From: an uncultured Lachnospiraceae bacterium
Lineage (GTDB): Bacteria; Bacillota; Clostridia; Lachnospirales; Lachnospiraceae
Length of the DNA stretch: 64,000 nucleotides
Direction of reading: 5' to 3'
NCBI GenBank assembly: GCA_944381635.1
Contig: CALWLY010000002.1
Span: 124,001 to 188,000, forward strand
In this document: piece by piece, positions 53,279-61,903 of the stretch
Numbering within the stretch: position 1 is the stretch's first letter
How the letters are laid out: each line of letters begins with the position of its first letter
The notes under the pieces: model-generated
What the model was told of the DNA's origin: nothing
Seen by the model: only the letters and a program-made list of their open reading frames with translations
The model's database searches: none
Position numbers and translations under genes: made by a program

Positions 53279-55066
53279 TTACTGACGGCTGCCGGGTCTG
53301 CCCATGTTATCGCTGCCTGTCGGCGGCTGCATCATCCCTTCCGGCTGCCCCGGCATATTTCCGTTTTCCATACTTCCATTGTTTTCATCACCGTTTTGTG
53401 CGGCACCGTCCTGATTTTCATCCTGTGGCTCCTCCTGACCGTACAGTTCTTCTTCTGAAACATTGACCTGACTTCTCATGTAGACAATTTCTCCTTCTGA
53501 AAGGCCATCCGTGATCTGAATATCCGTACTGTTTTCAAATCCTGTGGTCACTTCTTTCAAAACTTTATTGCCCTGGCTGTCATCTACATAAACATAAGTT
53601 TTTCCGTTTTCTTCTACAATAGCTTTCCGTGAAATATAGAGGGCATCCGCAACAGAGTCAGATACAAAGGTAATCTGGGCGGACATTCCGCCGTAAAGCT
53701 GTGAGATATCGCCTTCTATCTGTATCGTTACCGGATAGCTTACGGTCTTGGCATAATCAGACGTTTTCGTTGTAGTAATGGAAGAAACCGTACCTTCCCA
53801 TATCTCGTCCGGATAAGCCGTAAACGCTACCTGAACTTTGTCCCCGATCGCAATATCCGAAATATCTTCTTCCGAAACATCCACCGAAACCATATAGGAA
53901 TGTTCAGGCGCATAGGTATAGAGCGCTCCCGTGGAAATCAGAGAATCTCCCTCTTCATAATTTACCGCTGTGACCAAGCCGTCCTCCGTGGCATATAAGA
54001 TTCCGTCTTCCCCGGCAAATGTTTCAAAATCCTGAAGTTTTTCCTCTGCTGCCGAAAGTTCCGCCTGTGCGGCATCTACACTTTCGGAGTAAGTCTCCTG
54101 CGTATAGGCATAAATTTCTCCTGCCAGGCTTCCCTCTGCCTGACTCAGTGATCTGTCTCTGTCTGCTTCTTCCTCCTCAGAACCCAAAAGCGCGTATTTT
54201 TCCTGTATTTCTTCGTTAAGACTCTGTATCTCTTCCTGATTTTCCGAAATCGTTTCTTCCAGAGCGGTCTTTTGTTCGCTTAACGTTTCATAGGAACTTT
54301 TAGCCTGCTGCCAGGATGCATAGTTAGCTGTATAGGCTGCGGTGGAATGTTTATCCGTATCTTCCAGTGTCTGTTCTGCCTTCTCATAGGCAAGCCTTGC
54401 TTCCTCCAGTTCTTCCAGGAAGTCTTCATCCGCCACATCCTCACAGGCACTGTTTATCTCCTGCTCCAAAACTTCGATCTGCGCCTGAAGATTTATAATT
54501 TCCTGCTGTGCTTTCGTGACGGAAGCTGTGTACTGACTCTCTGCAAGCTCTGCGGTAAGTTTACTTGTCTCGTATTCCGTCCTGGCAGTGATTTCCTCCG
54601 CAGTCTGCTCTGCCACAGCTTCCGACAAAGCTATTTTTTTCTCGGTAACCTGAGAATTAAGATATTTTCTGACTGCCTCCACACTGTCCCCGGAAAGCTG
54701 GAACACCGGATCTCCGGCTTTGATTCTCTGTCCGCTCACAATATAGACTTCTTCAATCTCGGGGTAGTGAACCGTGTCTTCCTCTTCACTTTCCTCAGAA
54801 TCTTCCTCCGTGCTCTCTTCCTGCTCACTCTCCTCCTCCGATTCATCGCTTAAGTCAATGTCGTAGGTGAATTCGGCTTCTTCCAGGGAAAGGCTGCCGC
54901 TTTCTGTTACTCCAAGAACCAGTTCTCCCTTTTTTACTTCTTCCTCTATGTAGGCATATTGTTCTGTATCCTGACCGGCCTTAAAAAAAATCTGGTAAAC
55001 TGACAAACCTGTAAATGTCAGAAGAACAGCCGCCAGTATCCCGGCTTTCAGAATTTTTTTCTTCAT
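53279..55066 (-). CDS. HlyD-family adaptor 2 of the ABC efflux system
   Basis: The 595-aa product has a signal anchor (AGILAAVLLTFTGLSVY), split lipoyl domain, a coiled coil at about residues 150-340 and C-terminal beta domains (VAFTAYPDEIWEGTVSSITT; YISRKAIVEENGKTYVYV). An acidic insert of about 25 Ser/Glu/Asp residues interrupts the lipoyl half near residue 75. The C-terminus is Asn/Gly/Met/Pro-rich. It is coupled to adaptor 3 by ATGA and lies 19 bp before adaptor 1. Confidence 0.87.
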   Translation of the reverse strand: MKKKILKAGILAAVLLTFTGLSVYQIFFKAGQDTEQYAYIEEEVKKGELVLGVTESGSLSLEEAEFTYDIDLSDESEEESEQEESTEEDSEESEEEDTVHYPEIEEVYIVSGQRIKAGDPVFQLSGDSVEAVRKYLNSQVTEKKIALSEAVAEQTAEEITARTEYETSKLTAELAESQYTASVTKAQQEIINLQAQIEVLEQEINSACEDVADEDFLEELEEARLAYEKAEQTLEDTDKHSTAAYTANYASWQQAKSSYETLSEQKTALEETISENQEEIQSLNEEIQEKYALLGSEEEEADRDRSLSQAEGSLAGEIYAYTQETYSESVDAAQAELSAAEEKLQDFETFAGEDGILYATEDGLVTAVNYEEGDSLISTGALYTYAPEHSYMVSVDVSEEDISDIAIGDKVQVAFTAYPDEIWEGTVSSITTTKTSDYAKTVSYPVTIQIEGDISQLYGGMSAQITFVSDSVADALYISRKAIVEENGKTYVYVDDSQGNKVLKEVTTGFENSTDIQITDGLSEGEIVYMRSQVNVSEEELYGQEEPQDENQDGAAQNGDENNGSMENGNMPGQPEGMMQPPTGSDNMGRPGSRQ

Positions 55067-57375
55067 CCTTCATTTCCTCCCTGCAGGCTGTTATTCCCCT
55101 CTTTTTCATCGCCGGCGTTTTCTGCCGCCGGCATAAAGTCCGGTGCCTGTTCGCCACCCGTACTCTGCGCCTCCGTCGGTTCCTGCGTAATTTCCGGGCT
55201 CTGCTCCCCTGCCGGCATCTGCCCATTACCGGAAACCTGAGAACTGCTGTTTGTCAGCATTTCTTTCATCTCTTCGGTAAGACCGAAATAAACAGAAGCA
55301 CTCAGATTGGACTCCTGATTTCCGTCTCCTTTTTCCAGTTCAACCGTAACCGAATAGGTTACAGAAGAACGGCTGTCTGACTGACTGATGGGATTGATTT
55401 CCTTTACCGTACCTGTGCAGGTACCGTACCCGCTTACAACAGCTACAGCCTCTTCCCCGATACTTATAGATGCAATATCCGCCTCGTCTACCTGCACGGA
55501 AACAGATACGGTGTCCGGATTGCTGTATGCTACTACCACAGTCTCTTCGGTCAGCCAGTTTCCTTCCCGTACCATATTCATGACGATCGTTCCGTCTGCA
55601 CTGGTGTAAAAATAACCGTCGCCGATCAGCTCCTCAAATTCTGCCAGATTTTTCTCTGCGTCTTCTTTTTCTTCCTCCAGTGTATCAAGCTCCTCTTCCA
55701 GCTTTTCTACCGTTGTATCGCAGACAGTCTGGGCTGTCTGCTGATTGCTGATCGCCGTGTCATAATCCGCCTGAATCTGTATTTTCTGCTTTTCGTATTC
55801 GATTTTTGCTTCTTCCAGTTCCGCTTTCAGAATTTCCAGGTTGCTTTTGGCTTCATCAATACCGGCTTCCGCTTTGGCTTTTGCTTCCTCATAATTTTCC
55901 AAGGCCTCTTCATAATCCGCCTTGTTTTCCTGCACTTCCTGGTCCAGCGAATCATACACATTTTTCTTTATGGCATCTTCACTGACAGTCATTCCCTGTG
56001 CTTCTCTGCCGCCGGACATTCCGCCAAAAGAGGGTTCGCCTTCCGGCTTTTCTTCATCCGTATGTTCCCCTTCCTCTCCGGAATCTTCGCCTTCCTGACC
56101 GTCGTTTTCTCCGTTATTTTCTCCGGTATTTTCCCCGTTATCTTCTTCGCTATCGCCATCACCGCTTCCGGTGCTTCCATTTCCTTCCTCATCTTCACTG
56201 CCGGTATTTCCGCTGTTTTCTTCGCCTCCGCTTCCAGTGTCTCCGTCGCTTTCCTCATTTCCGCTTCCACCGCTTTCTTCGCTTCCGCTTCCGGCAGTAC
56301 TCTCGCTGCTGTCATCCGTACTTTTTGTGCTGAGGGATACGACAAAAGTGTCCTGCAGATTTCCTGTGGCTCTGGTACTTACATTTGTGTTCCCGACGGC
56401 ACTTGCACCGCCGCTTGTATTTCCATTTGCATTGCTGCTTCCACTGCTTTGGTACTGGTTATCCACGCTGCCGATTCCCTGAGATGTACCGGAAGAAGCG
56501 CCTCCCGTCATACCCGAAGAACCGCTGGTTCCGCCTGCCTGATTCCCCTCCTCTTCCATATCTTCTATCTGCCATTTTTCATACATAGTCATTAAGAGTT
56601 CAAAATTGTCGTAATAAAGGTCCTGAAGCTCTTTTACTTTGTAATATTCATAATAATAGTTGCTTTCTATGGATTTGGTGTACTCATCGACCAGTTCCTG
56701 GGCTTCCTGCACCTGTGCTTCCAGTTCTTCTACACTCTGTTGTGCTTCCTTCTCTGCCTTCTGTTTTTCACTTTCCGCATAAGACGCCTCAATTTCTGCC
56801 TGCTTCCAGGTACTCTCTGCCTCTATCTTGCCAACCTCACAGGTAACGACTCCCTCCCTGTATGCCAGTTCTGCTTCTTTTGCTTTTTCCTCCAGTTCCT
56901 TCCTGGCTGCTTCCAGACTTTCATCTGAAACTTTAAATACTGGAGTATTAGCACTCACCTGGTCACCGGTGGATAAATAAGTTTCCTCCACATACAATCC
57001 ATTTTCCAGAAAATCTACCGTGTAACTGTCTTCTTCCATCCCTACGCTGGTCAGACCGCTTCCTGTGACCACATCCTCCATTCCCTCCATATCCAGGGAC
57101 ATGCCTTCCGGAAACCTTTGCCGGTTTGCTGTGTCATTGTTTTCCTCTTTCTGCCACTGCCGGATTGTAATTCCTCCGGTCACACCAATGACAAAAAGAG
57201 CAAGTACGGCTGCAGAAACCTTGTATTTCATGGGTTCTTTTTTCTTTTCTGATTTTCCTTCCTTCTGTATGCTCTCTTCTGTCTGTTTTTCCCCGTTCAG
57301 AATATTTTTTTCATTTTCTTTCCCGGCATTCCGTTTTTTTCTTATCTCTTTTATACTGCAAATTCTTTTTTTCAC
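55063..57375 (-). CDS. HlyD-family adaptor 3 with long acidic Gly/Ser insert
   Basis: The 770-aa product has a Lys-rich cytoplasmic N-terminus of about 50 residues, one membrane segment (VSAAVLALFVIGVTGGITI), a lipoyl half, and a coiled coil broken by about 190 residues (about 260-450) of Gly, Ser, Glu, Asp and Asn. It then has a second coil arm and the beta domains (VAVVSGYGTCTGTVKEI; SVTVELEKG). The start is GTG 57375 with AGGAGG six bases before. It is first in the operon, divergent from the two-component system. Confidence 0.85.
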   Translation of the reverse strand: MKKRICSIKEIRKKRNAGKENEKNILNGEKQTEESIQKEGKSEKKKEPMKYKVSAAVLALFVIGVTGGITIRQWQKEENNDTANRQRFPEGMSLDMEGMEDVVTGSGLTSVGMEEDSYTVDFLENGLYVEETYLSTGDQVSANTPVFKVSDESLEAARKELEEKAKEAELAYREGVVTCEVGKIEAESTWKQAEIEASYAESEKQKAEKEAQQSVEELEAQVQEAQELVDEYTKSIESNYYYEYYKVKELQDLYYDNFELLMTMYEKWQIEDMEEEGNQAGGTSGSSGMTGGASSGTSQGIGSVDNQYQSSGSSNANGNTSGGASAVGNTNVSTRATGNLQDTFVVSLSTKSTDDSSESTAGSGSEESGGSGNEESDGDTGSGGEENSGNTGSEDEEGNGSTGSGDGDSEEDNGENTGENNGENDGQEGEDSGEEGEHTDEEKPEGEPSFGGMSGGREAQGMTVSEDAIKKNVYDSLDQEVQENKADYEEALENYEEAKAKAEAGIDEAKSNLEILKAELEEAKIEYEKQKIQIQADYDTAISNQQTAQTVCDTTVEKLEEELDTLEEEKEDAEKNLAEFEELIGDGYFYTSADGTIVMNMVREGNWLTEETVVVAYSNPDTVSVSVQVDEADIASISIGEEAVAVVSGYGTCTGTVKEINPISQSDSRSSVTYSVTVELEKGDGNQESNLSASVYFGLTEEMKEMLTNSSSQVSGNGQMPAGEQSPEITQEPTEAQSTGGEQAPDFMPAAENAGDEKEGNNSLQGGNEG

Positions 57376-57447
57376 TGCACTCCTCCTGTACAATTTTCTG
57401 AATTTTTGAATCTCCTTCCCTTTGTCCGCGTATCATACCTGCTGACA

Positions 57448-57500
57448 TCTTAAACAGTATAAAAAAGAAATCTTAAAATAACCTTGAATTTCAATCTTAA
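57448..57500. promoter_or_regulatory. Three TCTTAA boxes, likely response-regulator operator
   Basis: TCTTAA occurs at 57448, 57471 and 57495, spaced 23 and 24 bp (about two helical turns). The last sits where a -35 box would be, 14 bp before TATACT (57515-57520). CTTGAATT/AATTCAAG, an 8-8-8 inverted repeat, overlaps it. The region lies between the divergent adaptor operon and regulator genes. Confidence 0.55.
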
Positions 57501-57514
57501 TTCAAGATTTATGG

Positions 57515-57520
57515 TATACT
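57515..57520 (+). promoter_or_regulatory. -10 box of the two-component operon
   Basis: TATACT lies about 70 nt before the response-regulator ATG. No recognisable -35 is present at 16-18 bp, which is common in activator-dependent promoters. Confidence 0.5.
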
Positions 57521-57587
57521 CTGAAAGAAAGGCAGCGAAAAGCCATGCTCTCACGGACACTGCCTGTTTTCGGAAAGGATAAACTAT

Positions 57588-58277
57588 ATGCGTTTGTTGA
57601 TTATTGAAGATGAAACAGCTCTTGCAGAAGCTCTTGCAGAAATATTGAAACAGAATTCTTATACGGCCGATACCGTTTTTGACGGCCTGGAAGGCCTGGA
57701 ATATGCCCGCACCGGCATTTATGATATGATACTTTTAGATATTATGCTTCCCGGAATGGATGGTCTTACTCTTCTTAAAACTCTCCGCCGGGAAGGCAAC
57801 CATACACCCGTGATTCTTCTGACTGCCAAAGGCGAGGTGTCTGATATCATTACAGGATTGGATGCAGGCAGCGATGATTATCTGGCAAAGCCTTTCTCTA
57901 CTTCCGAGCTTCTCGCCAGAATTCGTGCCTTAAGCAGAAGAGGCGGTCAATATCATGACCAGGAACTTGTATACGCAAATCTTTCCCTGAACCAAAAGAC
58001 TATGGAACTTTCCTGCAAAAATTCCTCTATCCGTCTTGGATTGAAAGAATTTCAGATGATGGAACTTTTCCTTGCAAATCCCAAACAGATTCTTCCAAAG
58101 TCTCTTCTCTTTGATAAAATCTGGGGGATGGATGCCGATTGCGAATACAACAATGTGGAAGTTTATGTTTCCTTTTTGCGCCAGAAACTTAATTCTCTCG
58201 ACACAGATGTGGTAATAAAAACAAACCGCGGCGTGGGATATAGTCTGGATTTAAAATCAGATGAAAACAAGGAATAA
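57588..58277 (+). CDS. OmpR-family response regulator
   Basis: The 229-aa product has a receiver domain with the EDE acidic pair at residues 7-9, the phosphorylated Asp51 in LLDIMLPGMDG, TAKGE and the conserved Lys in LAKPFS. A winged-helix DNA-binding domain follows (residues about 130-225: LKEFQMMELFL, VEVYVSFLRQKL, TNRGVGYSLD). It is followed 16 bp later by its sensor kinase. It is the best candidate to act at the TCTTAA boxes upstream and so control the divergent efflux operon. Confidence 0.93.
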   Translation: MRLLIIEDETALAEALAEILKQNSYTADTVFDGLEGLEYARTGIYDMILLDIMLPGMDGLTLLKTLRREGNHTPVILLTAKGEVSDIITGLDAGSDDYLAKPFSTSELLARIRALSRRGGQYHDQELVYANLSLNQKTMELSCKNSSIRLGLKEFQMMELFLANPKQILPKSLLFDKIWGMDADCEYNNVEVYVSFLRQKLNSLDTDVVIKTNRGVGYSLDLKSDENKE

Positions 58278-58293
58278 ACAACAGGGGGAATCT

Positions 58294-59622
58294 ATGAAAC
58301 CAATCCGTCGGATAAAAGCTATTTTTTCCAAGCAAAGCAAAAAAAATGACCCTATGATCCAAAAGCTGCGATGGCAGTTTGTCCTCGTAACTATGATCGG
58401 AATCGGACTTCTCTTCATCATTATGCTTGGCGCCATCAACATTACTATGACTTTACACAGCAGAAACCGTGGTTATGACCTTTTAAACCGAATTGCCGAT
58501 TCGCCTTCCAAAGACATGAGAGATCCGCTTTCTTCTTCAAATCCATCCGAGGATGCCCTCAATCGTCCTCCTTTTTTTCAGAATCATCCTGCGGAAAACA
58601 TCGATGACTTTGACCGTTTCCGAAGCTTTTCTGTACTTCTTAGTGAAAACGGCGCGATAGAGGAAATTTTTTATCACGAAGCCTCCGGTCTTGACGAAGA
58701 AACCATAACCAGCCTGACAGAAAGAGTATTGGATGGAGAAAGTTCTCCCGGAAAAAAGCAGGGGGCTTCGGGAAAATATCTCTATGTCTATCGGGACAGA
58801 GGAGATAAAGGGCAGCTGTATTTTCTGGATTACACCGTAGAGCTGGAAATGATGTATCAACTTGTGAAAATTTGCCTGCCTGTGGGAATCTTAGGGATTC
58901 TGGTTTTATTTATCGCAGTTTTTATCTTATCCCGTCTCATGGTGACTCCGGTACAGGAAGCTTTTGACCGTCAAAAACAGTTTATTGCCGATGCTTCCCA
59001 TGAATTGAAAACCCCGCTGACTATCATAACTGCCAATGCAGAAGTTCTCTCCGCCGGACTTCCTGACAACAAATGGCTGGGAAACATACTGGAACAAAGC
59101 GGGCGCATGAACCACCTGATCAAAGACCTGCTGGAACTTGCCAGACTGGACACTCCCATAAAACCGGAAGAATACCTGCCGTTTGATCTGAGCCGTACCG
59201 TAAACAATACAGCTCTTTCCTTTGAAAGCATGGCCTATGAAAAAAACCGGAAATTTTTCTGTGATATCACTCCGGGTATTACTCTTGTGGGAAAAGAAAT
59301 CTCCATCGTTCAGCTTATCACCATCCTTCTTGACAATGCGTTCAAATATTCCGACAACAGCGGACGGATCGATTTGTCTTTAAAAATGCACAGTGAGAAA
59401 AAGGTGCTCTCTGTCCGCAATACCGGAGCCGGAATTTCTCCGGAAGAACAGCGACGCATTTTTGAGCGCTTCTACCGCTGCGACAGTTCCCGAAGCCGGG
59501 AATCCGGAGGATATGGTCTTGGCCTCTCTATTGCCGCCTCTATCGCCAAACGGCACAAAGGCAGCATACAGGTTCATAGCGACGGAAAAAGCTATACAGA
59601 ATTTATTGTCACACTGCCATAG
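58294..59622 (+). CDS. Sensor histidine kinase
   Basis: The 442-aa product has two membrane segments (about residues 30-55: FVLVTMIGIGLLFIIMLGAI, and about 195-220: LPVGILGILVLFIAVFIL) flanking an extracytoplasmic domain of about 140 residues. His236 is the phosphoacceptor in DASHELKTPLTII. ATP-binding motifs are ILLDNAFKYSD (N box) and GGYGLGLSIAASI (G2 box). GGGGGAATCT before the ATG at 58294 sets the start; a start 11 codons earlier overlaps the regulator gene. Confidence 0.92.
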   Translation: MKPIRRIKAIFSKQSKKNDPMIQKLRWQFVLVTMIGIGLLFIIMLGAINITMTLHSRNRGYDLLNRIADSPSKDMRDPLSSSNPSEDALNRPPFFQNHPAENIDDFDRFRSFSVLLSENGAIEEIFYHEASGLDEETITSLTERVLDGESSPGKKQGASGKYLYVYRDRGDKGQLYFLDYTVELEMMYQLVKICLPVGILGILVLFIAVFILSRLMVTPVQEAFDRQKQFIADASHELKTPLTIITANAEVLSAGLPDNKWLGNILEQSGRMNHLIKDLLELARLDTPIKPEEYLPFDLSRTVNNTALSFESMAYEKNRKFFCDITPGITLVGKEISIVQLITILLDNAFKYSDNSGRIDLSLKMHSEKKVLSVRNTGAGISPEEQRRIFERFYRCDSSRSRESGGYGLGLSIAASIAKRHKGSIQVHSDGKSYTEFIVTLP

Positions 59623-59631
59623 AAAGTCAGC

Positions 59632-59692
59632 AAAAAACCGATGACTGCATCCATCTGCCTTTGCATACGGATGCTGCCATCGGTTTTTCTTT
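59632..59692 (+). terminator. Terminator after the two-component operon
   Basis: AAAAAACCGATG.CTGCATCC pairs with GGATGCTGCCATCGGTTTTT, followed by CTTTT. The stem is long and interrupted by single mismatches. Confidence 0.75.
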
Positions 59693-59775
59693 TCAGTACA
59701 CACGCCCAAAATCGGCAAAAACATTCGCAATTCGCTCATTTTTCTTCGAAAAATGGCTGCTTGCTTATGTTTTTC

Positions 59776-59830
59776 GGGACCCATAGACATAAAAATACAT
59801 GCAAGCATGTATTTTATGTCCATTTGTCCC
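59776..59830 (-). repeat. Long inverted repeat after leuD
   Basis: GGGAC, then GACATAAAATACATGC and its complement GCATGTATTTTTATGTC, then GTCCC make a stem of about 20 bp with small bulges, 11 bases after the leuD stop. No clear T-run follows on the minus strand, so termination is uncertain. The rest of 59693-59840 is AT-rich without a gene. Confidence 0.6.
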
Positions 59831-59840
59831 TTGGCTCACA

Positions 59841-60335
59841 TTATTTTTCTCTGGAATTGATGTAATTGATCAATCCTTCCGCTGCTATGATCTGCTGCAT
59901 AAACGGAGGGAATGCCTGCCCCTTGAACTGGGTTCCTTTTGTTTTGTTGGTAATGATTCCGGAATCAAAATCCACTTCCACCTCATCACCATCCTCGATC
60001 CCTTTTGCCGCTTCCGGACATTCAATAATCGGAAGTCCGATATTTATGGCGTTGCGGTAAAAAATACGGGCGAAAGTCTCTGCAATAACACAGCTTACGC
60101 CGGCTGCCTTGATGGCAATGGGAGCATGTTCCCTGGAAGAACCGCAGCCAAAATTTTTATCAGCCACGATAATATCTCCCTTTTTTACTCTGTCGACAAA
60201 CGTTTTGTCAATATCTTCCATACAGTGTGTTGCCAGTTCGGCAGGATCGGAAGAATTCAGATACCTGGCCGGAATGATAACATCTGTGTCTACATTGTCT
60301 CCATATTTAAAAACGGTTCCTACTGCTTTTTTCAT
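59841..60335 (-). CDS. leuD: 3-isopropylmalate dehydratase small subunit
   Basis: The 164-aa product has [15 protein letters not shown], the swivel-domain signature, and [19 protein letters not shown] for substrate binding. With LeuC it isomerises 2-isopropylmalate to 3-isopropylmalate in leucine synthesis. Its length fits the archaeal/Clostridia-type small subunit. It follows leuC by 11 bp. Confidence 0.95.
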   Translation of the reverse strand: MKKAVGTVFKYGDNVDTDVIIPARYLNSSDPAELATHCMEDIDKTFVDRVKKGDIIVADKNFGCGSSREHAPIAIKAAGVSCVIAETFARIFYRNAINIGLPIIECPEAAKGIEDGDEVEVDFDSGIITNKTKGTQFKGQAFPPFMQQIIAAEGLINYINSREK

Positions 60336-60346
60336 AATGAGCCTCC

Positions 60347-61618
60347 CTATTCTTCCTCTAACTCTTCCGGATTGGTAATGTAACCGGTTACGGCGCTTGC
60401 GGCTGCTACGGCCGGGCTTGCCAGATATACTTCCGAATTGACATGACCCATGCGTCCTACAAAGTTACGGTTTGTTGTGGATATACATCTTTCTCCCTCT
60501 GCCAGAATACCCATATAACCTCCGAGGCAGGGGCCGCAGGTAGGTGTACTTACTACCGCACCGGCTTCGATAAAGGTCTTTAACAATCCTTCCTCCATAG
60601 CCTGCATATAAATTTCCTGAGTGGCAGGAATAATGATACATCTCATTCCTTTGGCAACGTGACGTCCCTCCAACACTTCCGCCGCCAGTCTCAAATCATC
60701 CAGACGGCCGTTTGTACAGGAACCGATAACAACCTGATCCATTTTTACTGGTTCTTTGATTTCATCGACAGTTTTGGTATTTTCAGGCAGATGCGGAAAT
60801 GCCACGGTAGGACGAAGCGTACTCAAATCAATGGTATATTCCGCATCGTACACCGCATCTTCATCTGCTTCATAAATTTTATAAGGTTTCTTGGAGTGTT
60901 CTTTCATATAAAGCATGGCAATATCATCTACTGGGAAGATTCCGTTCTTTCCGCCTGCTTCGATAGCCATGTTGGCAATCGTAAAACGGTCATCCATGCT
61001 CAGATTGTGGATACCTTCTCCCACAAATTCCATAGATTTGTATAAAGCGCCATCCACACCGATCATGCCGATGATATGCAGAATAACATCTTTGCCGCTT
61101 ACCCACTTGCCCGGTTTTCCGATCAGATTGAATTTGATCGCTGCAGGCACTTTAAACCATGCCTTGCCGGTTGCCATACCTGCCGCCATATCCGTACTTC
61201 CGACACCAGTGGAAAATGCTCCCAGCGCGCCATAAGTACAGGTATGAGAGTCTGCTCCTATAATGACATCTCCCGCCACCGTAAGGCCTTTTTCCGGAAG
61301 GAGTGCATGCTCGATTCCCATCTCTCCCACTTCAAAGTAGTTGGTAATCTCGTTTCTGTATGCGAATTCTCTCACGCACTTGCAATGCTCTGCTGATTTG
61401 ATATCTTTATTCGGAACGAAATGATCCGGAACAAGGGCAATTTTGTCCTTGTCAAAAACTCCCTTCACATTCATCTTTTCCATTTCTTTAATAGCAACCG
61501 GACTTGTAATATCATTTCCAAGAACAAGGTCCAAATCGGCCTCGATCAGCTGTCCCGCTTCCACATATTCCAGTCCTGCATGGGCTGCCAGAATCTTTTG
61601 CGTCATTGTCATTCCCAT
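60347..61618 (-). CDS. leuC: 3-isopropylmalate dehydratase large subunit
   Basis: The 423-aa product has the aconitase-family [4Fe-4S] cysteines in VIGSCTNGR and [10 protein letters not shown], and [24 protein letters not shown] near residues 120-145. It holds the cluster and dehydrates isopropylmalate. At 423 aa it is the short HACN-type large subunit that pairs with short LeuD. It is divergent from the LysR regulator gene, which probably controls it. Confidence 0.95.
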   Translation of the reverse strand: MGMTMTQKILAAHAGLEYVEAGQLIEADLDLVLGNDITSPVAIKEMEKMNVKGVFDKDKIALVPDHFVPNKDIKSAEHCKCVREFAYRNEITNYFEVGEMGIEHALLPEKGLTVAGDVIIGADSHTCTYGALGAFSTGVGSTDMAAGMATGKAWFKVPAAIKFNLIGKPGKWVSGKDVILHIIGMIGVDGALYKSMEFVGEGIHNLSMDDRFTIANMAIEAGGKNGIFPVDDIAMLYMKEHSKKPYKIYEADEDAVYDAEYTIDLSTLRPTVAFPHLPENTKTVDEIKEPVKMDQVVIGSCTNGRLDDLRLAAEVLEGRHVAKGMRCIIIPATQEIYMQAMEEGLLKTFIEAGAVVSTPTCGPCLGGYMGILAEGERCISTTNRNFVGRMGHVNSEVYLASPAVAAASAVTGYITNPEELEEE

Positions 61619-61766
61619 AGCCTTTATCTCCTTCCATTCTTCACATTTCCCTCTGTGCCGGATACGAAATTTTGCTTCCGGTCTCAGTCATCTGTGAAAA
61701 CTCTCCCTTAACTTTTTAAGTAGTGTAACACATGGAAGAAAAAGGGGAAAATATCTATCTTTCATA

Positions 61767-61822
61767 TTTACTATAATCTACAGTTATAGTATAATCACTT
61801 AGAATATCTTATAGTTATAGTC
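61767..61822. promoter_or_regulatory. leuC-lysR intergenic operator and lysR promoter
   Basis: TTTACT (61767-61772), 17 bp, TATAAT (61790-61795) form a plus-strand promoter for the LysR gene. CTATAA-N7-TTATAG, a T-N11-A type dyad, lies over it, and TTATAGTTATAG recurs at 61809-61820. No good minus-strand -35 for leuC is present, which fits activation by the LysR protein. The 285-bp gap holds nothing else. Confidence 0.55.
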
Positions 61823-61903
61823 GAATTACCGCGTTAAAGTTGTACAATAGTTCATCACTAAATCTTTACCGCAAAAATACATAAGAAAACGAGGGGGTTT
61901 TTT

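Noticed and set aside
49431-57375. Gram-negative-type tripartite MacAB-TolC pump
   Set aside because: No outer-membrane channel is present and the genome signature is Gram-positive, so a YknXYZ-like two-layer arrangement fits better.
59841-60060. Plus-strand frames opposite leuD
   Set aside because: They lie antisense to leuD, whose family motifs are clear.
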